In this document: piece by piece, positions 1 through 6,743 of the stretch
Layout: every line of letters begins with the position of its first letter
How positions within the stretch are numbered: the stretch's first letter is position 1
Assembly (NCBI GenBank): GCA_903930165.1
Contig: CAIYXO010000392.1
Span: 1-7,222, forward strand
Direction: 5' to 3'
Source of the DNA: an uncultured Verrucomicrobiota bacterium
GTDB taxonomy: Bacteria > Verrucomicrobiota > Verrucomicrobiia > Limisphaerales > UBA9464
DNA: 7,222 bases
The notes under the pieces: model-generated
Seen by the model: the letters and a program-made list of their open reading frames with translations, nothing else
Told to the model about the DNA's origin: nothing
Database searches by the model: none
Made by a program: the position numbers and the translations under genes

Positions 1-1046
1 GAGAACTCGAATCCCTCCAGCCGGCTCCAGCCGCTGGTGCGCGTCCAGGCCGACCAGGTCGCCGGCAGGTCCGTTCCGGAAGCCCCAAGGGCGAGAAGGT
101 ACAGCAGCATCCCCTCGTTGTAGCCCCGCCATCGGCTCCGGATGAAACCCTTCTCCGGATGCCAGCCCATGGAAAAGGTGTCCTCGCCGTCCGTCATCCA
201 GGACCAGTCCACGCGTGCGACCAGGCGCTCCGCCAGGTCCCGGATCTCACGCTCCACGGGAAGGTCGCCTTGGAAGAAGGCCCGGGCATCCAGCACCCCG
301 CCGAGGAACAGCACGGTGTCGATCGAGGACAGCTCGCACTTCCAGGCCCGGAGGCCGGTGTCCATCTCGAGGAAGTGGTAGAACCACCCGCGATGGCCTG
401 CGGTCCCGGAGGCCCCGGGACCCTGCGGCAACTCCAGGAAGGTCCGGAGGGTGGTGCGGACCCGTTCTGCGGCGGCCGCGCGGTCCCACCAGCCGCATTC
501 CACGGCCGTGACATGGGCGGAAAGCCCGAAGCCCACCGCGGCGATGCTGCACTTGGAGTCCCGGCGGGTGCGGTCGCGCACCAGGCCGTTCCGCGGATTG
601 GCCTCGAAACGGAAGTAGTCGAACGCCGCCGCGGAAATCAGGTCGAGGAAGGCCTCGTCGTCCCCGAAGGCCCCGGGCGTTGCCGTGCCCCAGGGACCGG
701 AGGTTCCGTCCGGCGCGACGACCCGGTACTCGTAGGCGATGCCGTTGGTGACGGACACATCGGCCCAGGCAGGGGCGGGAAGGCCTCGGCGGACCACCGA
801 CCCCGAAGCCTCGTTCCCGGCACCCGCCAGGCGGCGTTCGACGCGGAAGGGCCCGGCGGCGGCGTGGCCGCAGTCCCACTGCACGGTCACGGAACGGTCG
901 CCCGCACGGAGGAAGGTGCCGCCTGAAGGAGGAACCGGACCGGACGCCCGACAGAAAAGTGCCGGAACCGGTCCGAATCCAAGCCCGAGTCCGAGCGCCA
1001 GCAGCGGGAAGGCGCGGCGGAACAGGCGTCCCGCGGCGTTCCTCAT
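1..1046 (-). CDS. Exported glycoamylase-like glycoside hydrolase (COG5368/GH144-like), 3' end cut by the window
   Basis: The 348 visible residues begin at the ATG at 1046-1044 and continue past base 1. The N-terminus looks like an export signal: arginines at 7, 10 and 11, then a hydrophobic stretch over about 13-31. Residues about 40-124 resemble a fibronectin-III-like beta domain. From about 130 the sequence matches the glycoamylase-like family as I know it: FDYFRFEANPRNGLVRDRT (142-160), a GFGLSA motif (172-177), GHRGWFYHFL (217-226), ELSSIDT (238-244), DWSWM (280-284), GW-PE-GFI (294-302) and GYNEGMLLYLLALG (308-321). Members include endo-beta-1,2-glucanases (GH144), so an extracytoplasmic beta-glucan substrate is plausible but not shown. 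Conserved acids visible are D158, E183, E238, D243 and E311; I cannot assign catalysis from sequence alone. Roughly 100 or more C-terminal residues lie outside the window. Its start overlaps the aroB stop (ATGA), and AAGGA abuts the ATG too closely for a normal ribosome site, so coupled translation is likely. The family call is confident; the substrate is not. Confidence 0.88.
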   Translation of the reverse strand, partial: MRNAAGRLFRRAFPLLALGLGLGFGPVPALFCRASGPVPPSGGTFLRAGDRSVTVQWDCGHAAAGPFRVERRLAGAGNEASGSVVRRGLPAPAWADVSVTNGIAYEYRVVAPDGTSGPWGTATPGAFGDDEAFLDLISAAAFDYFRFEANPRNGLVRDRTRRDSKCSIAAVGFGLSAHVTAVECGWWDRAAAAERVRTTLRTFLELPQGPGASGTAGHRGWFYHFLEMDTGLRAWKCELSSIDTVLFLGGVLDARAFFQGDLPVEREIRDLAERLVARVDWSWMTDGEDTFSMGWHPEKGFIRSRWRGYNEGMLLYLLALGASGTDLPATWSAWTRTSGWSRLEGFEF

Positions 1047-2134
1047 TCCTTGATCTGGTCCAGCGCCCAGTTGACCTCGGCGTCGGGAACGCGCTGTCCA
1101 AACACCGCCTTTCCAATCGCCTCCGCCAGCACGAAATGGATCTCGCCGGCCTGCACCTTCTTGTCGAGCCGCATGGCGGCGAAGAGTCGGTCGCGCTTGT
1201 CGCCGGGCATCTTGAGGGTGACCGGAAGACCCGAGCGCTGGAGCACCGTACGGACCCTTCCGACGTCCTCGGCACCGAGGCCGAGCCGGCGGGCCGAGAG
1301 GTGTGCCGCGGCGACATGTCCGATTGCGATGGCCTCGCCGTGGAGCAGCTTGCCGTAGCCGATGCTGTTCTCGATGGCGTGGCCGATGGTGTGGCCGAAG
1401 TTGAGAAGCGCCCGGGGACCGGTGTCGGTCTCGTCCTTCGCCACGATCTCGGCCTTGATGGCACAGCAACGGGCGACGATCGCCGACATCGTGGCCGCCT
1501 GGCGCGACAGCACCGCGTCCATCTGCTTCTCGAGCTTCTGGAAGAGGGCCGCGTCGTGGATGATCCCGTATTTCACGACCTCGCCCAGACCTGAACGGTA
1601 CTCGCGGTCGGGCAAGGTCGCCAAGGTGTCGAGGTCGCAGAGGACCAGGCGCGGCTGGTGGAAGGCCCCGACCAGGTTCTTCCCGGCCTTGAGGTTCACG
1701 CCCACCTTCCCGCCCACCGAGCTGTCCACCTGGGCCAGCAGGGTCGTCGGCACCTGGACGAACGCGATGCCCCGCAGGTAGGTCGCGGCGACGAAGCCGG
1801 CGAGGTCGCCGATCACCCCGCCCCCGAGGGCCACGATGAACGACTTGCGCTCGATCCGGTGCGCGGCGAGCAGGTCGTAGCACTTCTGCACCGTGGCGAG
1901 CGACTTGGTGTTCTCCCCCGCATCCAACGTGATCAGCGTCGGCGTGAAGCCGGCGATCTTCAGCGACTTGACCGCCGCCTCGCCGTACTTGGCGCCCACG
2001 TTGGCGTCGGTGATCACCGCGCAGCGGGTGCCGATCTTGAGCCGCCGGCAACGCTCGCCCAGGGAGGCGATGAGGCGGTTACCGACCTGGATTTCGTAGG
2101 AACGGTTCCCCAGCGGAACCTGAACAGTAGGCAT
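1043..2134 (-). CDS. aroB: 3-dehydroquinate synthase
   Basis: This is the second enzyme of the shikimate pathway. It converts 3-deoxy-D-arabino-heptulosonate 7-phosphate to 3-dehydroquinate in the cytosol, using NAD+ as a recycled cofactor and a divalent metal, usually zinc. The product is 363 residues, normal for the family. Visible motifs are the DAGENTKSL segment (71-79), the glycine-rich ALGGGVIGDLAGFVAATYLRG (102-122), PTTLLAQVDSSVGGKVGVN (129-147), GKNLVGAFHQP (151-161) and GEVVKYG (184-190). The metal ligands expected from the family are E185, H248 (in GHTIGHAIE) and H265 (in LLHGEA). All are present, so the enzyme should be active. The ATG at 2134 is chosen because the alignable protein starts there (MPTVQVPLGNRSYEI). 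The frame stays open to 2392, but those 86 upstream codons look non-conserved. No strong ribosome site precedes the ATG. The stop overlaps the next gene's start by four bases. Confidence 0.97.
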   Translation of the reverse strand: MPTVQVPLGNRSYEIQVGNRLIASLGERCRRLKIGTRCAVITDANVGAKYGEAAVKSLKIAGFTPTLITLDAGENTKSLATVQKCYDLLAAHRIERKSFIVALGGGVIGDLAGFVAATYLRGIAFVQVPTTLLAQVDSSVGGKVGVNLKAGKNLVGAFHQPRLVLCDLDTLATLPDREYRSGLGEVVKYGIIHDAALFQKLEKQMDAVLSRQAATMSAIVARCCAIKAEIVAKDETDTGPRALLNFGHTIGHAIENSIGYGKLLHGEAIAIGHVAAAHLSARRLGLGAEDVGRVRTVLQRSGLPVTLKMPGDKRDRLFAAMRLDKKVQAGEIHFVLAEAIGKAVFGQRVPDAEVNWALDQIKE

Positions 2135-2151
2135 GACGCCCCGGAGCCTGC

Positions 2152-2185
2152 ATCGGATCGTCCGCCAAAGGCAAGACAACGGAAG
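2152..2185 (-). promoter_or_regulatory. aroB upstream element shared with the GNAT gene
   Basis: Reading toward aroB, CTTCCGTTGTCTT (2185-2173) contains TTGTCT, which resembles a -35 box. It is followed by GATCCGAT (2159-2152), which ends 17 bases before the aroB ATG. Both sequences recur upstream of the GNAT gene, the second at the identical distance from its ATG. No good TATAAT-like -10 is visible at normal spacing, so this could be an atypical promoter, an operator or coincidence. Confidence 0.3.
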
Positions 2186-2357
2186 ATCCGCAAGCGGAAA
2201 GTTGCCCACGGGGACCGCGATGCAGAAAACGGGAACGGGTGGGGACCTCACGCAGATTCGCGAAGGCGCCAACAGGGAACCGGAGCCCGAGACGGAAACA
2301 CAACGCTGAGACCCACCTGGCGACTGCGAGCTCCCAGGCTTCCTTACTGCACCTCGA

Positions 2358-2390
2358 GGCTCACCAAATGGAGATGAGCCCTCCTTCTTC
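2358..2390 (-). other. Hairpin beside an orphan perfect Shine-Dalgarno-like sequence
   Basis: On the minus strand, AAGAAGGAGG is followed by an inverted repeat with arms GGCTCATC and GGTGAGCC (8 pairs, one G-T) around a 7-base loop, at 2380-2358. No usable start codon lies 5-9 bases after the purine-rich stretch, and no T-run follows the stem. It lies in the 282-base GNAT-aroB gap, so it could be part of the GNAT 3' end or of a long aroB leader. Apart from the two hairpins and the elements described at 2152-2185, I see nothing recognisable in this gap. Confidence 0.3.
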
Positions 2391-2400
2391 ATGGATCAGA

Positions 2401-2417
2401 AGGCCAGCAGATGGCCT
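2401..2417 (-). terminator. Small hairpin at the GNAT stop codon, possible weak terminator
   Basis: A perfect 6-bp inverted repeat (AGGCCA / TGGCCT, 5-base loop) starts at the last base of the GNAT stop codon. The position suits a 3'-end structure. The stem is short and no T-tract follows, so it is not a convincing intrinsic terminator. Confidence 0.25.
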
Positions 2418-2974
2418 CACCGGGCGTCCAGGCCGGGACGAGTCGGATCGGCATTCGGCGAGCCTTCGCCGACTCCGGCTTCCCCTACCGATGGCACCGA
2501 GACCCGCATCAGGTGGAAGGTCCGGCGGAACTCCACCGTCCGGAACCCGAAGCCCTCGTAGAGTCGGCGCGCGGGATTCGCCGGGTGGACGGTCAGGGCC
2601 ACCTGGCGGATCCCCTCGGCCCAGGCGGCGGACAAAGCGGCGGCCATCAACCGGCGTCCCAGGCCCCTGCCCTGGTAGGCGGGCAGCACCGCGATCCCCA
2701 ACTGGGGTGTCTCATCGTCCACGTATCCGAATCCGACGCCCCCTTGGAGTCGACGCATCCAGCACGCCCCCACCGGGCGCTCCACCCCATCCGGAACCGC
2801 CACCACCCCGAGGTCGCCTCCACGCCCCCAGTCCTCGGCGTAGATCCGGACATGGGGATCCTCGAGGATCTCCCGAGGCCGAAGCGGAGCCGGGGGCGGA
2901 TCCCAAAGGGCGACATGGAGCGCATCCCAGAGGAACGCCTGGTCGGAGGACAGCAAGGGTCGGATCAGGAACAT
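2417..2974 (-). CDS. GNAT-family N-acetyltransferase
   Basis: Predicted cytosolic acetyl-CoA-dependent acetyltransferase of 185 residues; the acceptor is unknown. The N-terminus FLIRPLLSSDQAFLWDAL (2-19) is a typical first strand and helix for GNAT proteins. Motif A is clear at 92-114: a strand (LGIAVLPAY) followed by the acetyl-CoA pyrophosphate loop Q101-G-R-G-L-G106. Motif B is at about 125-145, with VALTVHPANPARRLYEGFGF ending in the usual YE-x-x-GF. The C-terminal 30 or so residues are low complexity and rich in Gly, Pro and Asp, probably a disordered tail. The ATG at 2974 is preferred because the fold begins right after it. A TTG at 2992 would add six residues with no benefit. The conserved ATCGGATC element at 2992-2999 lies the same 17 bases upstream as in aroB, which supports this start. 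The gene is co-directional with aroB, 282 bases upstream of it, and divergent from the large plus-strand gene. Confidence 0.9.
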   Translation of the reverse strand: MFLIRPLLSSDQAFLWDALHVALWDPPPAPLRPREILEDPHVRIYAEDWGRGGDLGVVAVPDGVERPVGACWMRRLQGGVGFGYVDDETPQLGIAVLPAYQGRGLGRRLMAAALSAAWAEGIRQVALTVHPANPARRLYEGFGFRTVEFRRTFHLMRVSVPSVGEAGVGEGSPNADPTRPGLDAR

Positions 2975-2991
2975 GGGGACTCGGGGAACCA

Positions 2992-3036
2992 ATCGGATCC
3001 GCTGGAACCGTAGGACTTCATCGAAGACAACGGAAG
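2992..3036 (-). promoter_or_regulatory. GNAT upstream element shared with aroB
   Basis: The same 13-mer (CTTCCGTTGTCTT, minus strand 3036-3024) and the same GATCCGAT (2999-2992) as before aroB. GATCCGAT again ends 17 bases before the ATG at 2974. The gap between the two parts is 24 bases here and 13 before aroB, a difference of about one helical turn. The function is inferred only from the repetition. Confidence 0.3.
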
Positions 3037-3088
3037 CCGCTCCTCGCCGCCGGGATCTGAGCGGGCCCGCATGGCGGCAAACTTACCG

Positions 3089-3118
3089 TTTCAGCCCCCT
3101 TTCCCGAATCGCTAGTGT
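3089..3118 (+). promoter_or_regulatory. Candidate promoter of the large dehydrogenase/cytochrome gene
   Basis: TAGTGT (3113-3118), within CGCTAGTGTCGG, is a plausible -10 box. A weak -35-like TTTCAG (3089-3094) lies 18 bases upstream. The ATG is only 7 bases after the -10, which would put the transcription start at or next to the start codon. No Shine-Dalgarno sequence is present, consistent with a leaderless transcript. The -35 match is poor. Confidence 0.35.
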
Positions 3119-3125
3119 CGGACGC

Positions 3126-6100
3126 ATGCCACCGTGGAACCTCCGTGAGCCGCGACTCCGCATCCTCCGGTTCGCCTTGCTGACGGCGATCGCGTCCGCC
3201 GCCGCCCAGCATGCGGTGGTCGACGACATCCGGTTCCGCATCCCGACCCAGAAGCCGGGACTCGACGAGGCCAGGCAGTCCCTCCGGCGGATGACGCTTC
3301 CGCAGGGCTGGACCGGCTCGGTCTGGGCCGCGGAACCCGATCTCGCGCACCCGGTGGCCTTCGACGTCGCCGACGACGGACGCGTTTTCGTCGCCGAATC
3401 CCTCCGCGCCTGGCGTGGTGTCCAGGACATCCGGCCGCTTCCCGAATGGCTCGACGAGGACATCGCGTCGAAGTCCGTCGAGGACCGTCTCGCCATGATG
3501 CGGCGACATCTCGGCGAGGCGGGGCTGGAGCCATTCCGGCTGAACACCGAACGGGTGCGGTTGTTGACCGACAGCGACGGGAACGGCGTCGCCGACCGCT
3601 CGGTGGTCTTCGCCGAGGGATTCCGGTCGCCGCTCGACGGCGTCGCTTCTTCCGTCCTCGCCCGCGGGAACGAGGTCTGGTTCGCGAACATCCCCGACGT
3701 CTGGTGGCTGCGCGACGCCGACGGCGACGGCCGGGCCGACGAGCGACGCAGCCTCAGCCACGGGCACGGCGTACGGATCTCGATGCTCGGGCACGACCTC
3801 CATGGACTGGCCTGGGGACCGGACGGACGCATCTACGTGAGCGTCGGCGACCGCGGTTCCCGGGTCTTCCACGACGGACGCTGGCACGGGAACCCGGAGA
3901 GCGGCGCGGTGTTCCGGTTCGAGCCCGACGGCAGCGGATTCGAGATGTTCGCGGAAGGCCTTCGCAACCCGCAGGAACTGGTCTTCGACGACCGCGGCAA
4001 CCTTTTCACGGGCGACAACAGCGCGAACACCGGGGACGAATCGCGTTGGGTCCACGTGGTCGGGGGCGGCGACAGCGGATGGCGCATCGGCTGGCAATGG
4101 ACCGAGAACCGGCGTTATGACGGCTCGGGTTGGAAGGGCGGCGCGGAAGGCCCCGGCGCACTCGCCCCGTGGAACACCGAGGCGATGTGGCATCCGCAGA
4201 CCAACGGCCAGCCCGCCTACATCGTGCCGCCGGTGGCCAACATCTCCGCGGGTCCGTGCGGCGTGGCCCTCTACCCGGGCACCGGTCTCGGTCCCGAGTG
4301 GGAGGGCACGTTCGTCCTCTCCGACTTCCGCGGCAGCTCCTCGGGAAGCGGCTTCTGGAAGTTCAAGCTGCGGCCGCGTGGCGCCGGGTTCGAACTGCTG
4401 GATCCCACGAAGTTCATCTGGGGCGTCAACGCGACCGACGGCACCTGGGGTCCGGACGGGGCCTTCTGGCTGCTCGACTGGACGGACGGATGGGAACCCG
4501 AGGGCCGGGGACGGATCCACCGCTTCGGCCCCTCCCAGCCGGCCGATCCCGGTTCAGTGCTCGCGACGCAGACCTTGCTGCGCCGCGGATTCGTCGGCCA
4601 ACCGGTCGCCGAACTGGCCGGAAACCTGGGCCACCGCAATCGCAGAGTCCGTGAGGGCACCCAAGCCGAGTTGGTCCGGCGGTGGGTGGAATCTCGTCAG
4701 GAGCGGGCCGCAGTGGTCGGAACCCTGCGTGCGCGACTCGCCGGAACATCCCCAACCGATTCGACGCAGTCCCGCCTTCATGCGCTGTGGGCGCTTGGAC
4801 AGGGGTTGAGAGTCGGACGGACCGTGGCACCGGCGCCCGATGCCAGGGCCGTGCTTGATGACATCGCCGCCCAACTGAAGTCCGCGGAGAGGGACCTCCG
4901 CATCCAGGCCGCACGGGTCGTCGGCGACCTCCGGTCCACCCCTCATCGGCTGGCGCTCGAATCCGCCCTCTCGGACGTGGACGCCATGGTCAGGGCCGAG
5001 TCGGCCATCGCCTTGGGGAAGCTGGGGAGCCGCGAGAGCGTCCGCGCCTTGGTCGAACTGCTGAGATCCAACGCGGACCGCGATGCCACGTTGCGGCACG
5101 CGGGCGTGATGGGGCTGATCGGTTGCGCCGACGCGGAATCGATCCTGGCGCTGCGGAAGGATCCCTCCGAATCCGTCCGCCTGGCAGCCGTGGTCGCCCT
5201 GCGCCGGCTGGAGAGGAACGAACTGGAGGAGTTCCTGACCGACCCTTCTGTCCGTGTTTCCACCGAGGCCGCGCGGGCCATCCACGACCTGCCGGTTCCC
5301 GGAGCCCTGCCTGCGCTCGCGGCCCGTCTGGGTTCGCCGCTGCCCAACTGGGCGTTCGCGCGGAGAGCCATCAATGCGGCCTTGCGGACCGGAACCGCCA
5401 CCTCCGCGGCGGCCCTCGGCCGACTCGCCGCAGACACCAACGCCCCCACCGAACACCGCATCGAGGCGTTGACCGCGCTCGGTGCCTGGGCCGGAACGGC
5501 GGGACGCGACCGCGTCACCGGGCTTTGGCGCCCCCTGCCCTTCACGCGGGACGTGGAACCCGCACGGCTCGCGGTGGGTGATGCGTGGACTTCGGTGGCC
5601 GGGTCGAAGGACGCCGCCCTGCTGGAGGAACTGGTCCGGACGGCGGGCGCACTCGGGCTGGCGACGCGGTCTGCCGACGTGGCCGCCATCGCCTTGGACA
5701 AGGCCGGCGCGTCCGCCTTGAGGCTGACCGCATTGCGAACGCTCGCCTTGTGGCCGGGACCGCGGCTGGATTCCGCACTCGACCGGCTGCTGGACGACGG
5801 CGACGAAAAGGTCCGGGCCGAGGCGCTGCAGTGGGCCACGGTCGCCGGCGGTTCCGGCGCGGTCGGACGTCTGGAGAAGGTTCTCCAGCAGGGTGGAATC
5901 CGGGACCGCCAGGCCGCCATCGCCGCACTCGGACGACTCGATGAGCCGGAGGCACGACGGCGTCTGGAGTCGTTGGGCGGGGATCTGCTCGCCGGGAAGC
6001 TTCCCACCGAGCTGGTGGCCGACCTGCTCGACGTCGGGGCTTCGGCCACCAACGGCCCGCTCGCCGACCTTCCAGCCCGATACGCTTCCAGCCGTCCGAA

Positions 6101-6557
6101 GTCGGATCCGCTCGCCGCCTGGGACTGGACGCTTTCCGGCGGCGACTTCGATGCGGGTCAGAAGGTCTACCAGCAGAAGGCCTCGGTGGAATGCGTCCGT
6201 TGCCATGCCATGTACGGGAGCGGCGGACAGGTCGGGCCGGACCTCACCGCCATCGGGACCAAGCGGGACGCCCGGTACCTGCTCCAGGCCGTCGTCCAGC
6301 CCAACGCGGCGATCGCCCCCGGATTCGAGACCGTGCTGCTGGGACTGAAGGACGGCGAAACCTTGGCCGGCACGGTGGCCACGGAGACTTCCGACACGGT
6401 GGAGCTGCGCCTGGGTGACGGCACGCTCCGGAAGGTGGCCAAGGCCGACATCACCGGACGGGACCGCGGCGTGTCGTCGATGCCGGAGGGATTCGGCGAG
6501 ATCCTGGGCCGCCGTGAACTGAGGGACTTGGTCGCCTACCTCTCCGGACTGCGGTGA
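3126..6557 (+). CDS. Exported dehydrogenase-like beta-propeller / HEAT-repeat / CxxCH heme-binding protein (PVC type)
   Basis: The 1143-residue product is predicted to be exported. Its signal peptide has Arg at 7, 10, 12 and 15, a hydrophobic run over about 13-27 and an A-S-A-A-A cleavage region near 27. Residues about 50-470 form a glucose/sorbosone-dehydrogenase-like propeller. It carries H226 in HGLAWGPDGRIYVSVGD, GLRNPQELVFD (278-288) and two Asp-rich calcium-type loops (DSDGNGVAD 149-157, DADGDGRAD 197-205). Residues about 545-950 are alpha-helical HEAT-like repeats. The last 140 or so residues are the Pirellula/Verrucomicrobium-type heme domain: CVRCH at 1023-1027 for covalent c-type heme, then GPDLTAIG, with SSMPEG placing M1119 as a likely distal ligand. 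Families with this order are known from Planctomycetes and Verrucomicrobia; the electron donor substrate is generally unknown, with carbohydrates often assumed. The ATG at 3126 is chosen because the signal peptide begins there. The frame is open back to 2973, but those 51 codons look non-coding. The gene stands alone, divergent from GNAT, and the repeat array begins three bases after its TGA. Confidence 0.93.
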   Translation: MPPWNLREPRLRILRFALLTAIASAAAQHAVVDDIRFRIPTQKPGLDEARQSLRRMTLPQGWTGSVWAAEPDLAHPVAFDVADDGRVFVAESLRAWRGVQDIRPLPEWLDEDIASKSVEDRLAMMRRHLGEAGLEPFRLNTERVRLLTDSDGNGVADRSVVFAEGFRSPLDGVASSVLARGNEVWFANIPDVWWLRDADGDGRADERRSLSHGHGVRISMLGHDLHGLAWGPDGRIYVSVGDRGSRVFHDGRWHGNPESGAVFRFEPDGSGFEMFAEGLRNPQELVFDDRGNLFTGDNSANTGDESRWVHVVGGGDSGWRIGWQWTENRRYDGSGWKGGAEGPGALAPWNTEAMWHPQTNGQPAYIVPPVANISAGPCGVALYPGTGLGPEWEGTFVLSDFRGSSSGSGFWKFKLRPRGAGFELLDPTKFIWGVNATDGTWGPDGAFWLLDWTDGWEPEGRGRIHRFGPSQPADPGSVLATQTLLRRGFVGQPVAELAGNLGHRNRRVREGTQAELVRRWVESRQERAAVVGTLRARLAGTSPTDSTQSRLHALWALGQGLRVGRTVAPAPDARAVLDDIAAQLKSAERDLRIQAARVVGDLRSTPHRLALESALSDVDAMVRAESAIALGKLGSRESVRALVELLRSNADRDATLRHAGVMGLIGCADAESILALRKDPSESVRLAAVVALRRLERNELEEFLTDPSVRVSTEAARAIHDLPVPGALPALAARLGSPLPNWAFARRAINAALRTGTATSAAALGRLAADTNAPTEHRIEALTALGAWAGTAGRDRVTGLWRPLPFTRDVEPARLAVGDAWTSVAGSKDAALLEELVRTAGALGLATRSADVAAIALDKAGASALRLTALRTLALWPGPRLDSALDRLLDDGDEKVRAEALQWATVAGGSGAVGRLEKVLQQGGIRDRQAAIAALGRLDEPEARRRLESLGGDLLAGKLPTELVADLLDVGASATNGPLADLPARYASSRPKSDPLAAWDWTLSGGDFDAGQKVYQQKASVECVRCHAMYGSGGQVGPDLTAIGTKRDARYLLQAVVQPNAAIAPGFETVLLGLKDGETLAGTVATETSDTVELRLGDGTLRKVAKADITGRDRGVSSMPEGFGEILGRRELRDLVAYLSGLR

Positions 6558-6560
6558 GGG

Positions 6561-6648
6561 GGTTGAAAGGTTGAAAGGTTGAAAGGGTTGAAGGGTTGAA
6601 GGGTTGAAGGGTTGAAGGGCTGAAGGGCTGAAGGGTGGAACGGCGGAA
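6561..6648 (+). repeat. 8-base tandem array, consensus GGTTGAAR, 11 copies
   Basis: Eleven consecutive 8-base units are visible: three GGTTGAAA, four GGGTTGAA, two GGGCTGAA, then GGGTGGAA and CGGCGGAA. The GTTGA cores start at 6562, 6570, 6578, 6587, 6595, 6603 and 6611; diverged cores follow at 6619, 6627, 6635 and 6643. Every step is 8 bases except one 9-base step at 6578-6587. Three units equal 24 bases, so any open frame reads as an 8-residue peptide repeat; on the minus strand it gives PFNPSTLQ-like repeats. It begins three bases after the large gene's stop. It is not a terminator-like hairpin. Confidence 0.95.
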
Positions 6649-6707
6649 GGGATCGGGAATGGAGCGGCTCCATGGGGGCCACGTTTTCGTCGGGTGCGGG
6701 CGTGGGT

Positions 6708-6736
6708 TTGACCGGGCGACGGCGGGTCGACATGCT
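6708..6736 (+). promoter_or_regulatory. Candidate promoter for the small ORF at 6744
   Basis: TTGACC (6708-6713) matches the -35 consensus at five of six positions. CATGCT (6731-6736) lies 17 bases downstream as a partial -10 (A2, T3 and T6 match). The ATG at 6744 follows the -10 by 7 bases, the same geometry as before the large gene, which would again suggest leaderless transcription. Apart from this and the repeat array, nothing else is recognisable between 6558 and 6743. Confidence 0.35.
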
Positions 6737-6743
6737 GAAGGAC

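Noticed and set aside
159..926. 255-codon plus-strand frame opposite the hydrolase gene
   Set aside because: The minus strand encodes clear family motifs over the same bases; this translation is Gly/Pro/Arg-rich filler.
247..1464. 405-codon minus-strand open frame spanning the aroB 3' end and the hydrolase gene
   Set aside because: It is out of frame with both recognised proteins, and its translation is Arg/Pro/Ser-rich with no domain.
2135..2392. 86-codon in-frame N-terminal extension of aroB beginning at an ATG at 2392
   Set aside because: AroB proteins start at the MPTVQVPL region. The extension is compositionally odd and shows no targeting signal or conservation I can recognise.
2973..3125. 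51-codon upstream extension of the large plus-strand gene
   Set aside because: It would bury the signal peptide at residues 52-80, and the stretch overlaps the divergent GNAT promoter region.
3018..4520. 500-codon minus-strand open frame opposite the propeller region
   Set aside because: It is low-complexity, rich in Val, Arg, Gly and Pro, has no motif, and lies opposite a confidently identified domain.
6561..6648. CRISPR array or intrinsic terminator after the large gene
   Set aside because: The units are 8 bases with no spacers, which is a simple tandem repeat, and the sequence has no self-complementary stem or T-run.
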